From an uncultured Calothrix sp. (lineage in GTDB: Bacteria > Cyanobacteriota > Cyanobacteriia > Cyanobacteriales > Nostocaceae): a stretch of DNA of 64,000 bases. Location of the stretch: positions 1-64,000 of the forward strand of contig CALJJQ010000034.1 in assembly GCA_937973965.1 (NCBI GenBank), given 5' to 3'. Within the stretch, counting starts at the first letter, position 1, and each line of letters opens with the position of its first letter. The notes below the pieces were generated by a model, which was given only the letters and a program-made list of their open reading frames with translations, did not search any database and had not been told where the DNA came from. Below are positions 46,146-55,626 of this stretch, piece after piece. Both the position numbers and the translations under genes were made by a program.

Positions 46146-46634
46146 TCAATTCCCATCGAGAATCGGTTGATTAAGTTCACGACACTTACTCATCGCCATT
46201 TCGTAAGCCGTCAAATAATTTTTACCACCAAGCATTACATCCCCGTAATATTCATAGGGTGCATCACCATAGATTGGTAAAGGATCATCTTCTGGGTAAT
46301 CTTCTTGGGATTCCTCGATGATAGCTTGAAGTTCCGATGTTTTAATAGTATGGGCAGCAAAATAAAAAACTGTCTCCGGATTTTTCTGTAAATGTGGGAA
46401 AGTAGGGTCAACAATCCGGACACAATCTCCACCTTCGGTAGTCTCTGTGACTTCTACCCATGCATGTTCAATTGGCTGATAAGGCTTACCAGGGTAGACG
46501 ATAAACCCTTGGGTATATCTAGCTTCAGCAATCGACAGTACCGCTTTATAGGCATTATCGAACGGTTGTTTCGCCTTGCTTTTGATTTGTTGAGCAACTT
46601 CGGTAGACAAGTTTGAGTCAAGAAACTTATTCAT
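46146..46634 (-). CDS. Hypothetical protein, possibly a degenerate transglutaminase-like fold
   Basis: 162 residues. PIEHAWVEVTE and CVRIVDPTFPH recall the His and Asp segments of small papain/transglutaminase-like proteins. The segment where such proteins have a catalytic Cys reads KQPFDNAYKAVLS, with Pro24 at the likely position, so an active enzyme is doubtful. The C-terminal third is acidic (EESQEDYPEDD) with Tyr-rich YGDAPYEYYGD. The family assignment is my inference from pattern only. Confidence 0.5.
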   Translation of the reverse strand: MNKFLDSNLSTEVAQQIKSKAKQPFDNAYKAVLSIAEARYTQGFIVYPGKPYQPIEHAWVEVTETTEGGDCVRIVDPTFPHLQKNPETVFYFAAHTIKTSELQAIIEESQEDYPEDDPLPIYGDAPYEYYGDVMLGGKNYLTAYEMAMSKCRELNQPILDGN

Positions 46635-46888
46635 TCCAGATTTGGTAACTTAGTTCTACTTAAAATATAGATTAATATGCTTCTATGGAGTAGGGAGTAG
46701 GGAAACAACACTTTCATTAGTTTTTGGTGGGTGAAAAAAAGGCACGTAGTTGCGCTTTAGCACCACTGTCATCGGTAAAAGCTCAGTTGATTGCCGTGGG
46801 AAAAATCAAAAATATTGGAACAGTGACGCACTGATGGACTTTTCTGCTATAATAGTTTAGTTGTAAACGCATTGACATGCATTTACTA

Positions 46889-46961
46889 GGGCGTGTAGCG
46901 CAGTGGATAGCGCGTCAGATTCCGGTTCTGTAGGTCGGGGGTTCAAATCCCTCCACGCTCG
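46889..46961 (+). tRNA. tRNA-Arg (CCG)
   Basis: Cloverleaf: acceptor GGGCGTG with CACGCTC (one G-U pair), discriminator G at 46961, anticodon arm CAGA-TTCCGGT-TCTG giving anticodon CCG, T-arm with GGTTCAAATCC. CCA is not encoded. Confidence 0.95.
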
Positions 46962-47136
46962 TTTTAATCAAGGTTAATACCAGTTAAGGCTTTTAGCTAG
47001 CGCCCCTACTAAAACCAACCCCTATCGCCCAATATTCGCTTAATCCTAAAAATAACACGGGAATATTGAGGGAAAGAGGTTATTGGGGGTGGATTCCTTG
47101 CTTTAAAACTCTTGCCTCGCAAGGGAGACCATCAAA

Positions 47137-47208
<72 letters not shown>

Positions 47209-47394
47209 GAGCTTGTCAAGTGACAATACTTCGTTTGTGACGCTAAATCTTTTAGAGATGATAACTCTTTTTCAGCAAAAATTCAATCTCCAATGAGGGG
47301 GAAATATAAAAATCTTGATTTGACAGGGATTTGAAGTTTGATGAGAAATCCCAGCTAAGTTTTTTTGTATTGATCTAGTGGTGTGTATTGATTT

Positions 47395-47510
47395 TGATGA
47401 GTAAAGAAAGGCATGTAGTAGCGCTAGTCTACGACAACCCTGCGGGTATAGCGCCTTGATCATCAACTTTTTTCGAGGCTAAAGCCACTACAACAAACCC
47501 CTCATAACCC
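47395..47510 (+). repeat. Dispersed repeat, family E, copy 2
   Basis: GCGCTAGTCTACG, CAACCCTGCGGGTATAGCGC and the trailing CTTTTTTCGAGGCTAAAGCC match copy 1 at 3661-3775. The outer arms are imperfect inverted repeats. A fragment resembling the left end is also at about 46725-46760. Confidence 0.6.
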
Positions 47511-47771
47511 ATAGGACAGAGGACTAGTCTCTTGAACAAAACGCCCGACGAATGTTACATCTTCTGTCGGGAATGCTATTTCAACACATGTCAGTATCTA
47601 TCTTGGAAAATAAATTTTTGATGAAGGATATGGAGTGATTTGTGAATATTTAAACAAAATTACAAATGGATTGACAACACATAAGCATATTCACTTAATA
47701 ATGAACAGTGGCAGTGTGTTATGTAAATTCCATTTTTGTTTTAAAACTCATATTTTCTAGACTTCGGTTAT

Positions 47772-47930
47772 TTAAACCTCGTCCATAATCAAAACTAGAG
47801 TTTTCGTCTTTGCACTTTTGTGCGTAGCGGAGTGATCGCAGGGTCGTAATGTAGACGCGCAGCTAGCCGCCTCTTGCAAAGTAGCAATCTCAATAATCAC
47901 GAATGAAAACTAAGGTTTTCAATTCAGGGC
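47772..47930 (+). repeat. Dispersed repeat, family F, copy 2
   Basis: CGTCCATAATCAAAACTAGA (from about 47776) matches 29870 onward. The right part, ATGAAAACTAAGGTTTTCAA, is an imperfect inverted arm. The internal part differs from copy 1. Confidence 0.45.
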
Positions 47931-48056
47931 ATGGTTTAATCAGTTTTTTGAAGGATTGTTTCAGGTTGGCTAATACCTGAGAAATTCATCGGCTAGAGTC
48001 CCTATATCCTTTCGCCCATGAAATATTGTTCCGTGAATTAATTTTGTATTGGCGAT

Positions 48057-48104
48057 CGCGAAGCGACTCCTGTGGAGTATCGCGAAGCGACTCCTGTGGA
48101 GTAT
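48057..48104. repeat. 24-bp perfect tandem duplication
   Basis: Two identical units (48057-48080 and 48081-48104) reading CGCGAAGCGACTCCTGTGG then AGTAT. The motif is a known type of short dispersed cyanobacterial repeat. Confidence 0.85.
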
Positions 48105-48136
48105 CAAGCTTGGAGGTTTAGCCCTAGCTCAGGTGT

Positions 48137-48186
48137 ATTTGTGAATATTCGACAAAGTAATTATTTGTGAATATTTGTGAATATTT
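48137..48186. promoter_or_regulatory. Iterated TATTTGTGAATATT motifs
   Basis: TATTTGTGAATATT occurs at 48137-48150, 48162-48175 and, overlapping, 48172-48185. TTTGTGAATATT recurs once about 500 bases upstream (near 47640). The regular iteration 700 bases before the HTH gene could be a protein-binding array, but it could also be AT-rich slippage. Confidence 0.4.
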
Positions 48187-48714
48187 TTTAGCTATTTCTA
48201 ATGTATATAAAATATCTTTGGTATATTTCTCTTGAGTGTTCTCTTAGTATCTGCCTCATCCAGATTTTTACTAATTTCCAGTTTGATTACGGAGAGCAAG
48301 TTTGAGATAAATAGCCTGGTTCAGGTTTGATAGATACAACTTTTGATTTTCCTTGAAAATAATTAATTTTTGTCAAGATAAATTGTATTAGTTTCTTGTT
48401 TGCCTTTAATTACTGAAGGTGATGACAATTAGATTACAGAGAGGGTAGATGCGGGGTAAAAATTGAATTTTCAAGGCAAAGGTTACGCATATCGACTTGG
48501 ATATTTCTTGGCAAGGATCGGTAAACTCAAAATCGGGTTACGATTTTCCCAAAATATACCTATAGATGGAATAGCAATAAATTTAGATAATAATTAACAA
48601 TAAAGGGGTTAAAATCAGAATAAAAGTTCGCTTGTTGTGATTAATAAGACCAGCAAAGAGTTAGCTGTGTGCTTATTGCTTACGACTTCTTTCGGAATGA
48701 AACTCATGTATAAA

Positions 48715-48804
48715 TTCCTAGACCCAATCGAGTCTAGGAACTTGCCCAGAAGTTTATTCCCCAACGAATTTATTGATTTAATTCGCTGTTGAGAGCGAAT
48801 TAAA
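48715..48804. promoter_or_regulatory. Two strong inverted repeats upstream of the HTH gene
   Basis: TTCCTAGAC (48715-48723) pairs with GTCTAGGAA (48732-48740). TTTAATTCGCT (48777-48787) pairs perfectly with AGCGAATTAAA (48794-48804) around GTTGAG. Neither is followed by a T-run. They could be operators for the HTH protein encoded from 48892, or RNA structures in its leader. Confidence 0.5.
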
Positions 48805-48891
48805 CTGGTGTTTGTTATAACCTTGGCGGGGACAATAACAACCATCCTAGATTCATTGGGACATTTTGTTGTAACTGGACAGAATACGATT

Positions 48892-49473
48892 ATGTCACAC
48901 TCTTATCAAGAAAAACAAGTCTTGGAGTATCAATTGCTCCAGGGGAAAAATGAGTCTTTTGGCAGATATTTGACGAATTTTCAAAAGAAAGCCTTGATTA
49001 AGGCGATGCAATCGGATATTGACTTAGAGTATAAAAAACGTATTCAAATTATTTTGATGGCTGATATGGGTAAAACCCAAGCTCAAATTTGCCGTTTGGT
49101 GGGTTGTTCACGGGAAATGGCTCGTTATTGGGCTAACTTGACTAAAGCGGGATTAGCTCATAAGTGGAACGAACCCCTAGCTGGTAGACCGAGGACTGCG
49201 AATGAGAAGTATCTATTGCGTTTGCAGGAATTAGTTGGTCGTAGTCCACGGGATTATGGGTATGGTTTTTCATCCTGGACTGCTCAGTGGTTAAGCAAAC
49301 ATCTAGCTCAAGAATTTGGATTTACATTCAGCGATCGCCACATCCATCGCTTATTGAAACAAATGGGACTTTCGACCAAGCAAAAACCGCCATTGAAACC
49401 GCAAACAAGTGGAGGGATTGCGATTCGGGACTTGCAAGTTCCAGAATCAAGTGAGCATTTGATGGTGAACTAA
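48892..49473 (+). CDS. HTH protein derived from an IS630-type transposase N-terminus
   Basis: 193 residues from ATG 48892; the frame is open from 48808 but the added 28 residues look unlike coding sequence. The first HTH contains KTQAQICRLVGCSREMARYW. GRPRTANEKYLLRLQELV and SDRHIHRLLKQMGLS form a second winged helix, the bipartite DNA-binding arrangement of IS630-family transposases. The DDE catalytic domain is absent and the protein ends naturally (EHLMVN). It is the first gene before the C39 transporter, 156 bases away, so a regulator of this cluster is a reasonable reading. A transposase remnant is the alternative. Confidence 0.75.
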   Translation: MSHSYQEKQVLEYQLLQGKNESFGRYLTNFQKKALIKAMQSDIDLEYKKRIQIILMADMGKTQAQICRLVGCSREMARYWANLTKAGLAHKWNEPLAGRPRTANEKYLLRLQELVGRSPRDYGYGFSSWTAQWLSKHLAQEFGFTFSDRHIHRLLKQMGLSTKQKPPLKPQTSGGIAIRDLQVPESSEHLMVN

Positions 49474-49629
49474 TTACGGATTGCGATAAAAAGTTAATTA
49501 TTCTGTTGGAGTTTTGTCTGGGGTTGACGGTTAACTGTTAACTTTTAACTGTTAAATCAAGAGAATAGTGATTGGTGTTGAAATCCAGAAAAACTGTTGT
49601 TTGCAAATAATTTTTAGTAGGTAAAAACT

Positions 49630-52600
49630 GTGTTTTCCCATCAACAAGTATCTACACAAGTTGCGACTGCTTTGAGTCCATTGATCCCCGAATCAGTTAT
49701 ACAAAAATTTGCCCGTAAAATCGAAATAATTGAGCCAGGAGTGGGGAAAAAATTTTGGCATTCCCATCATAGTCAAGCTGGGATTTACGTTGTTTTAGCC
49801 GGGAAGGTACGGCTTTTAGATCAAGGGGATAATTTGGTGAATACCCTCAACACAGGAGCTTGTTTTGGGGAAGCGACTTTGTTCCCAGAAATTGAATTTA
49901 TTCCCTATGGAGCTAGGGCTTCGACTAATCTGAAACTTGCCTTTTTCAGCCATGAGATATTGTCACCTTTATTACTAAAAGATAGCAAGATACACCAAAA
50001 TTTGTTAATCAAAGCCGAATTATGGGATTTGCTCTTGGCTGGTCAATATTACCTAGATCAAAGTCCTAATTTAGTTCCAAAGATACTAGACATGTTTTCT
50101 CGCTGGGAAAGATTAGAATTAGGAGTTGGTGAAGTTGATCCCCAGGAATTATCAGACTGTAGATTGATGCTGATTCATCGAGGTCTGCTAGAAAATTCCG
50201 ATGGTTACTCCCTGAGAAATGGTTGTATTTATCAGTGTGACAACCTCGCAGGTTGGCAAGTGAAACAACCGACAATTGTCTATGGATTAGATGAGTATAA
50301 TTCCCAACTAGAGAGTTTAAAATTGGTCGATTTAATTGCCGAAATTCCGCGACACCATTTAGAACCAAGAGTTACTGAACTTGAATCTAGCAGGATACAA
50401 CCTAATCGCTCTGAAGCATTGCAAACAGAGCTAATTTCCAGAGCGAATCACCCCAGTCGTCATCGTAAAATCATCCCCTTTCCCCAAGCAGAAAATACCA
50501 TCAACCCACGTCAAAAAAATCGTGCATATTTTCCCAGTCCTCGGGTCAAAGTCTCCCATTGGTGGGGAAAATTCACCCAGACCTATCCATTTTTTGCTCA
50601 ACAAAGTGCTGCGGATTGTGGTGCTGCTTGTTTAGTCATGGTTGCGAGCTATTGGGGTAAGCGTCTGAGTGTGAATCGATTGCGAGATATCGTCAACACT
50701 AGTAAAGCTGGTGCATCCCTACGGAGTTTAGCAGCAGCAGCAGAGTCAATTGGGTTTACAACCCGTCCCGTCAAAGCAAGTATTGACCAGTTAGCACAGC
50801 AACCCCTACCTGCGATCGCCCATTGGGAAGGTAAGCACTACATTGTTGTCTACGAGGTGAATCCAAAACGGGTGATTGTTGGTGATCCCGCAATTGGCCA
50901 AAGGAGTTTGAGTGTCAGTCAATTCCAAGCTGGTTGGACTGGTTTTGCGTTGCTATTGGAACCAACCAATCAACTTGTCCAGACCCCAAATCAAAACACT
51001 CCTTTCTGGCAATTTTTTGATTTAGTTAAACCCCATGGACAGTTAATTTTAGAAGTCTTTGTGGCTTCCATTTTTATTCAATTATTTGGATTAATTACGC
51101 CGATTTTTACCCAATTACTTTTAGACCGGGTGGTGGTTCAAGGTAGCACTTTAACTTTAAATGCGGTTGGGTTAGGGTTAGTCTTATTTGGTTTATTTCG
51201 AGTAGCGATGACCGGATTGAGACAATATCTTTTAGACCATACTGCAAATCGCTTAGGAGTAGCGCTCCAGGTCGGTTTTATCCAACATACTTTCCGTTTA
51301 CCAATTGCATTTTTTGAGTCCCGTTATGTTGGTGATATTATCTCTCGTGCCCAAGAAAATCAAAAAATTCAACGTTTTTTGACTGGGGAGGCATTATCGA
51401 TCGTTCTCGATTTACTCACCGTATTTATTTATCTGGGTTTAATGTTTTGGTATAGCTGGCAAATGGCATTAATTACCTTAACAATTGTACCCCCTTTTCT
51501 GATTTTAGCATTATTAGCTACCCCGTTTTTACGACGCATATCCAAGGAAATATTTAATGCCTTAGCGGCTGAAAATAGCTATTTGATTGAATCCTTAAGT
51601 GGGATCAACTCCATTCGTTCAATGGCAATTGAGCAGACGGTTCGCTGGAATTGGGAGGGAAAATTACATCATTTAATTAAAAAAACCTTTTCTGGTCAAA
51701 TTATTGCCAATTGCTTACAAATTGCCAGTGCAACTATTCAAAATTTAGTCAGCGCCTGTTTGTTATGGTTTGGCGCTTGGTTAGTAATTCAAAATCAACT
51801 GACCATTGGACAATTAGTTGCCTTTAATATGTTGTTAGGTAATGTCATTCAACCCTTTCAAAGTTTAAGTCAACTGTGGAATCAATTTCAGGAAGTAATT
51901 GTTTCCACCGAGCGTATTAACGATATTCTTGCAGCCGAACCAGAAGAAGATTTAATTTATTCACCCCGTCAAATACTACCAACTTTACAAGGAAGTATTC
52001 GCTTTGAAAATGTCACCTTCCGTTATCATCCTGAAAGCGAAACCAATGTTTTAGAAAACCTCAGTTTTGAAATTAAACCACAGCAAACAATCGCAGTCGT
52101 TGGACGTAGCGGTTCTGGAAAAACTACCTTACTGAAATTAATTTTAGGTTTGTATCAACCAAGTAGTGGTAGAATTTTAATAGATGGTCAAGATATTAAT
52201 AGTATTTCCTTGCGATCGCTACGTTCCCAAATAGGAGTAGTAAATCAAGAAAGCTTTTTATTCGGAGGAACAATTCGCGAAAATATCAGTATTGCCTATC
52301 CCCAAGCAAGTCTAGCGGAAATTATCGAAGCTGCAACTTTAGCAGGTGCAGATGAATTTATCAAACGCTTACCAATGGGTTATGAAACTGAAATTGGTGA
52401 GGGGGGAGGAATGCTATCTGGGGGACAGCGACAAAGGTTAACAATTGCTCGTGCATTACTTGCAAATCCCCGCTTATTACTTCTAGATGAAGCCACTAGT
52501 CATCTAGATTCCGAATCAGAACGGGTGATTCAAGAAAACCTCAAAACCATCCTCAAAGAACGTACCAGTGTAATTATTGCTCATCGCTTATCTACAGTAC

Positions 52601-52761
52601 GCAATGCAGACTTGATTTTAGTCCTAGATAAAGGGGTATTAGTAGAAAGTGGAACCCATCAAGAATTAATAGCCAAAAAAGGTCATTATTTCTACCTCAA
52701 TCAACAACAATTAAACCCCTCTGACTCGTTAGTCATGAGTTCACCTAATACCCATTTTTAA
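49630..52761 (+). CDS. C39 peptidase ABC exporter with cyclic-nucleotide-binding-like domain (HetC-like)
   Basis: 1043 residues, GTG start. Order: a cNMP-binding-like domain (about 10-130, with GIYVVLAGKVRLLDQG and GACFGEATLFPE), a linker, a C39 peptidase (about 318-450; Cys in SAADCGAACL, His in GKHYIVV, Asp in VGDPAIG), six membrane helices (about 470-750), and an ATPase (Walker A GRSGSGKTT, signature LSGGQRQRL, LLLDEATSHLD). Such transporters cut a double-glycine leader and export the peptide. Size and domain order resemble cyanobacterial HetC. Precursors with double-glycine leaders lie 6 kb downstream. With HlyD it would span the envelope. Confidence 0.93.
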   Translation: MFSHQQVSTQVATALSPLIPESVIQKFARKIEIIEPGVGKKFWHSHHSQAGIYVVLAGKVRLLDQGDNLVNTLNTGACFGEATLFPEIEFIPYGARASTNLKLAFFSHEILSPLLLKDSKIHQNLLIKAELWDLLLAGQYYLDQSPNLVPKILDMFSRWERLELGVGEVDPQELSDCRLMLIHRGLLENSDGYSLRNGCIYQCDNLAGWQVKQPTIVYGLDEYNSQLESLKLVDLIAEIPRHHLEPRVTELESSRIQPNRSEALQTELISRANHPSRHRKIIPFPQAENTINPRQKNRAYFPSPRVKVSHWWGKFTQTYPFFAQQSAADCGAACLVMVASYWGKRLSVNRLRDIVNTSKAGASLRSLAAAAESIGFTTRPVKASIDQLAQQPLPAIAHWEGKHYIVVYEVNPKRVIVGDPAIGQRSLSVSQFQAGWTGFALLLEPTNQLVQTPNQNTPFWQFFDLVKPHGQLILEVFVASIFIQLFGLITPIFTQLLLDRVVVQGSTLTLNAVGLGLVLFGLFRVAMTGLRQYLLDHTANRLGVALQVGFIQHTFRLPIAFFESRYVGDIISRAQENQKIQRFLTGEALSIVLDLLTVFIYLGLMFWYSWQMALITLTIVPPFLILALLATPFLRRISKEIFNALAAENSYLIESLSGINSIRSMAIEQTVRWNWEGKLHHLIKKTFSGQIIANCLQIASATIQNLVSACLLWFGAWLVIQNQLTIGQLVAFNMLLGNVIQPFQSLSQLWNQFQEVIVSTERINDILAAEPEEDLIYSPRQILPTLQGSIRFENVTFRYHPESETNVLENLSFEIKPQQTIAVVGRSGSGKTTLLKLILGLYQPSSGRILIDGQDINSISLRSLRSQIGVVNQESFLFGGTIRENISIAYPQASLAEIIEAATLAGADEFIKRLPMGYETEIGEGGGMLSGGQRQRLTIARALLANPRLLLLDEATSHLDSESERVIQENLKTILKERTSVIIAHRLSTVRNADLILVLDKGVLVESGTHQELIAKKGHYFYLNQQQLNPSDSLVMSSPNTHF

Positions 52762-52994
52762 TGGTGGAATATTTGCTGCATAAACTTTTCCCGTGGACAT
52801 CTGTCGTAATCATTTTTCAAATTAGGATAACTAATAATTATTTCCAGTTGCGACTTGTCTACATATCATCATGTCAACGCAGCCAAACCATGTAGTATAG
52901 CTCTGATCACTATTCCCTATTTCCCCCGTACAGACGACCCAACGGGTCATCTGTACCCCACTTACAAACAAATTGCACTACCTTTTTTAAAACT

Positions 52995-54515
52995 ATGCCA
53001 CAACCAAATGTATCCCTCATAAATCACCCAGAGAAATACGAATCTCCGGTAGACTCTAAAGTTTCCCTCGCGACAACCGAAACCGCAAATGATTGGTTCT
53101 ATGGAACCGAAGAATTACTAGATGCTTTACCCAGAGCTTGGACTCGTTCTTTACTCTATTTTTTAATTATTTTTATTGGTCTAGTTTTACCCTGGTCAAT
53201 GCTATCAAAAATAGATGAAACAGGTGCAGCTAGGGGAAAACTCCAACCAAAAGGAACAACACAACGTTTAGATAGTCAAGCAAGCGGTGCAGTGATTAAT
53301 GTTCATGTGAAAAAAGGTGAACATGTCAAAGCTGGACAAATTTTACTAGAATTAGAATCCGATGTCTTAAAAACCGATTTACAACAAACCCAAAGCCGAT
53401 TAGAAGGACAAAAAAATCGCCTATCCCAATTGCAATTATTACAAAATCAACTAAAACTATCAATCGCAGCCCAAGAGCAACAAAATCAATCCCAAGCCTT
53501 AGAAAAACAAGCCCAATTTCATCAAAGTCAGCAAAATTTAGATGCAAGAAAAAGTAATTATCATATCCAGAAATTGGAAAAATTAGCATTAGTAGAGCAA
53601 GCCAAACAAAATATTTCCACAACTCAAACAGGAGTCAAGTTAACTAAAAGTCGTTGGCAAAGAGATGTTCAGGAAGTAGAACGTTATCGTCAACTGTTAA
53701 AAAACGGTGCAATTCCCCAAATCAAAGTCATAGAACTCGAAAAAATTGCCGAAGAAAGCCAAAGATTATATGAACAAGCACAAGCAGATTTACTTCAAGC
53801 ACAGTTACGTTTCCAAGAGGAACAAAATCGTTATCAAGGGATTATAACTCAAGCTCAAGCTGATATTGAGCAAGCCAAACTACGGGTTCAGGAACAAAAA
53901 AGTAGTTATGAAAGTGTAATTAACGCTGGAAAACTAGCCTTACTTAAACATCAAGAGCAACTCAAAGATTGGCAAACCCAAATTACCAGTTTACACTCAG
54001 AAATTGCCCAAACAGGTAGCCAAATTCAATCTCTGCAACTACAAATCATGCAAAGACAAGTGCGATCGCCTGTAAATGGAATTATTTTTGACTTACCCAT
54101 TGAAAAACCTGGTTCTGTTCTCCAACCGGGTCAAAAAGTTGCCGAAATCGCTCCTGACAACACACCTTTTGTCCTCAGAGCCAAAATGCCTACTCAACAC
54201 AGTGGGTTTTTAAAAATTGGAATGCCAGTTAAACTCAAATTTGATGCTTATCCCTTCCAGGAATACGGAGTTGTCACAGGTAAGGTCACTTGGATGTCTC
54301 CCGATTCAGAAATTCAACAGACTCCCCAAGGTAATTTGGAAACCTTTGAATTAGAAGTTAGTTTGAACCAAGCCTATATTCAAAATGGCAAACAACAAAT
54401 TACTTTGACCCCTGGACAAACAGCAACTGCGGAAGTAATTACCCGTCAACGACGTTTAATTGATTTTGTCCTTGATCCGTTTAAACAATTGCAAAAAGGT
54501 GGATTAAAGTTGTAA
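52995..54515 (+). CDS. HlyD-family membrane fusion protein
   Basis: 506 residues. N-terminal cytoplasmic segment, one membrane helix (about 54-74), a biotinyl-lipoyl-like half (QASGAVINVHVKKGEHVKAG), a long coiled coil (about 125-355), the second lipoyl half (RSPVNGIIFDLPIEKPGSVL) and a C-terminal beta domain (LTPGQTATAEVITRQRR). It links the ABC exporter to an outer-membrane channel. It is 234 bases after the transporter gene, with an imperfect GACCC palindrome (52928-52956) in between. No outer-membrane partner is encoded here. Confidence 0.94.
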   Translation: MPQPNVSLINHPEKYESPVDSKVSLATTETANDWFYGTEELLDALPRAWTRSLLYFLIIFIGLVLPWSMLSKIDETGAARGKLQPKGTTQRLDSQASGAVINVHVKKGEHVKAGQILLELESDVLKTDLQQTQSRLEGQKNRLSQLQLLQNQLKLSIAAQEQQNQSQALEKQAQFHQSQQNLDARKSNYHIQKLEKLALVEQAKQNISTTQTGVKLTKSRWQRDVQEVERYRQLLKNGAIPQIKVIELEKIAEESQRLYEQAQADLLQAQLRFQEEQNRYQGIITQAQADIEQAKLRVQEQKSSYESVINAGKLALLKHQEQLKDWQTQITSLHSEIAQTGSQIQSLQLQIMQRQVRSPVNGIIFDLPIEKPGSVLQPGQKVAEIAPDNTPFVLRAKMPTQHSGFLKIGMPVKLKFDAYPFQEYGVVTGKVTWMSPDSEIQQTPQGNLETFELEVSLNQAYIQNGKQQITLTPGQTATAEVITRQRRLIDFVLDPFKQLQKGGLKL

Positions 54516-54777
54516 TCCTCCAATTGCAAAATGATTGTGATATCAGGTCATTTGATTTTGGATTACCCTTCGGTCGATCCGCTTCGCGTCTATGGATTTT
54601 GGATTTTACCAATAAATACTGAAGAAAGTTACACTACACACCTCCACCTGGAGCATCCCTAATCTGTAAAAAAATATTTTGTCATTGCGAGTGCAATGAA
54701 GCAATCACAAAATCCATCACTCAGAACGAGTCCATCGATTACTGAAGGTCATGCTTCTATTTTATCAGGAGAAAAGA

Positions 54778-55557
54778 ATGAAAACAATTAATGTACAAAT
54801 TGCAGATATTATAAAATATACAAAACAAAGCTTACAAATACCAGAAATTATGGAGGCTGTTGCCCATCGTCAGATGATTATTAATCAAGCGGAAAAATTA
54901 GTTATTAAGGTTGAATTAGATGAATTACAAGCAGCAGCAGATAACTTACGTATTGCTAATAAACTTTATAAAGCCGACGATACCTGGTCTTGGCTGAGAA
55001 AATATCAACTTTCCTTAGATGATTTAGAAGAAATTGCCTATCATAAATTGTTATCTCAAAAGTTAGCAAATTATCTATTTGCAGATAAAGTAGAAAGTTA
55101 TTTTTACGAAAATCAACTTGATTATACAGGTGCTGCTATTTACGAAATTATTATCGATGACGAAGATGTGGCAATGGAGCTATTTTATGGTTTACAAGCT
55201 GGAGAAATCAGCTTTCAAGAAGTAGCCCGTCAGTATATTCAAGAACCAGAAATTAGACGCGCTGGAGGATATCGAGGTATACGTTATCGTCAAGATTTTC
55301 TTCCAGAAGTTTCTGCGGCAATATTTGCCAGTAATCCTCCCCAGTTAATTAAGCCAATTGTTACACCAAAGGGTGTACATCTAATCTGGGTTGAAGAGAT
55401 TATCAAACCCGAATTAAATGATAATTTGCGGATGATAATTATGACCGATATGTTATCAAATTGGCTGAAACAAGAATTAATTGATGTGGAAGTTATGGCA
55501 TTATTAGATATGGAAACACCTGCACCAGATTCCCCAGGATGCATCAGTTCAGTTTAA
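54778..55557 (+). CDS. Parvulin/SurA-like peptidyl-prolyl isomerase
   Basis: 259 residues from ATG 54778, chosen for the ribosome site AGGAG about ten bases upstream; the frame also opens at 54751. A helical N-terminal SurA-like region (about 10-110) precedes a rotamase domain (about 120-225; GEISFQEVARQYIQ, AGGYRGIRYRQDFLPEVSAA, IVTPKGVHLIWVEEI). No signal peptide is evident, so it would act in the cytoplasm or be exported by the neighbouring system. Parvulin-like genes often accompany C39-ABC/HlyD operons in cyanobacteria, and it could hold precursors ready for export. The tail ends DSPGCISSV. Confidence 0.82.
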   Translation: MKTINVQIADIIKYTKQSLQIPEIMEAVAHRQMIINQAEKLVIKVELDELQAAADNLRIANKLYKADDTWSWLRKYQLSLDDLEEIAYHKLLSQKLANYLFADKVESYFYENQLDYTGAAIYEIIIDDEDVAMELFYGLQAGEISFQEVARQYIQEPEIRRAGGYRGIRYRQDFLPEVSAAIFASNPPQLIKPIVTPKGVHLIWVEEIIKPELNDNLRMIIMTDMLSNWLKQELIDVEVMALLDMETPAPDSPGCISSV

Positions 55558-55626
55558 CAAGGTATCAGGTGTAGAGACGTAGTAATGCTACATCTGCATA
55601 TCAGGATAATGATAAAACCTCAAAAT

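Larger units (their letters stand above)
47209..48891. other. 1.7-kb non-coding region upstream of the RiPP cluster
   Basis: No convincing gene. It is a mosaic of dispersed repeats: family E (47395-47510), family F (47772-47930), a 24-bp tandem duplication (48057-48104), TATTTGTGAATATT iterons (48137-48186) and two strong hairpins (48715-48804) before the HTH gene. Confidence 0.6.
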
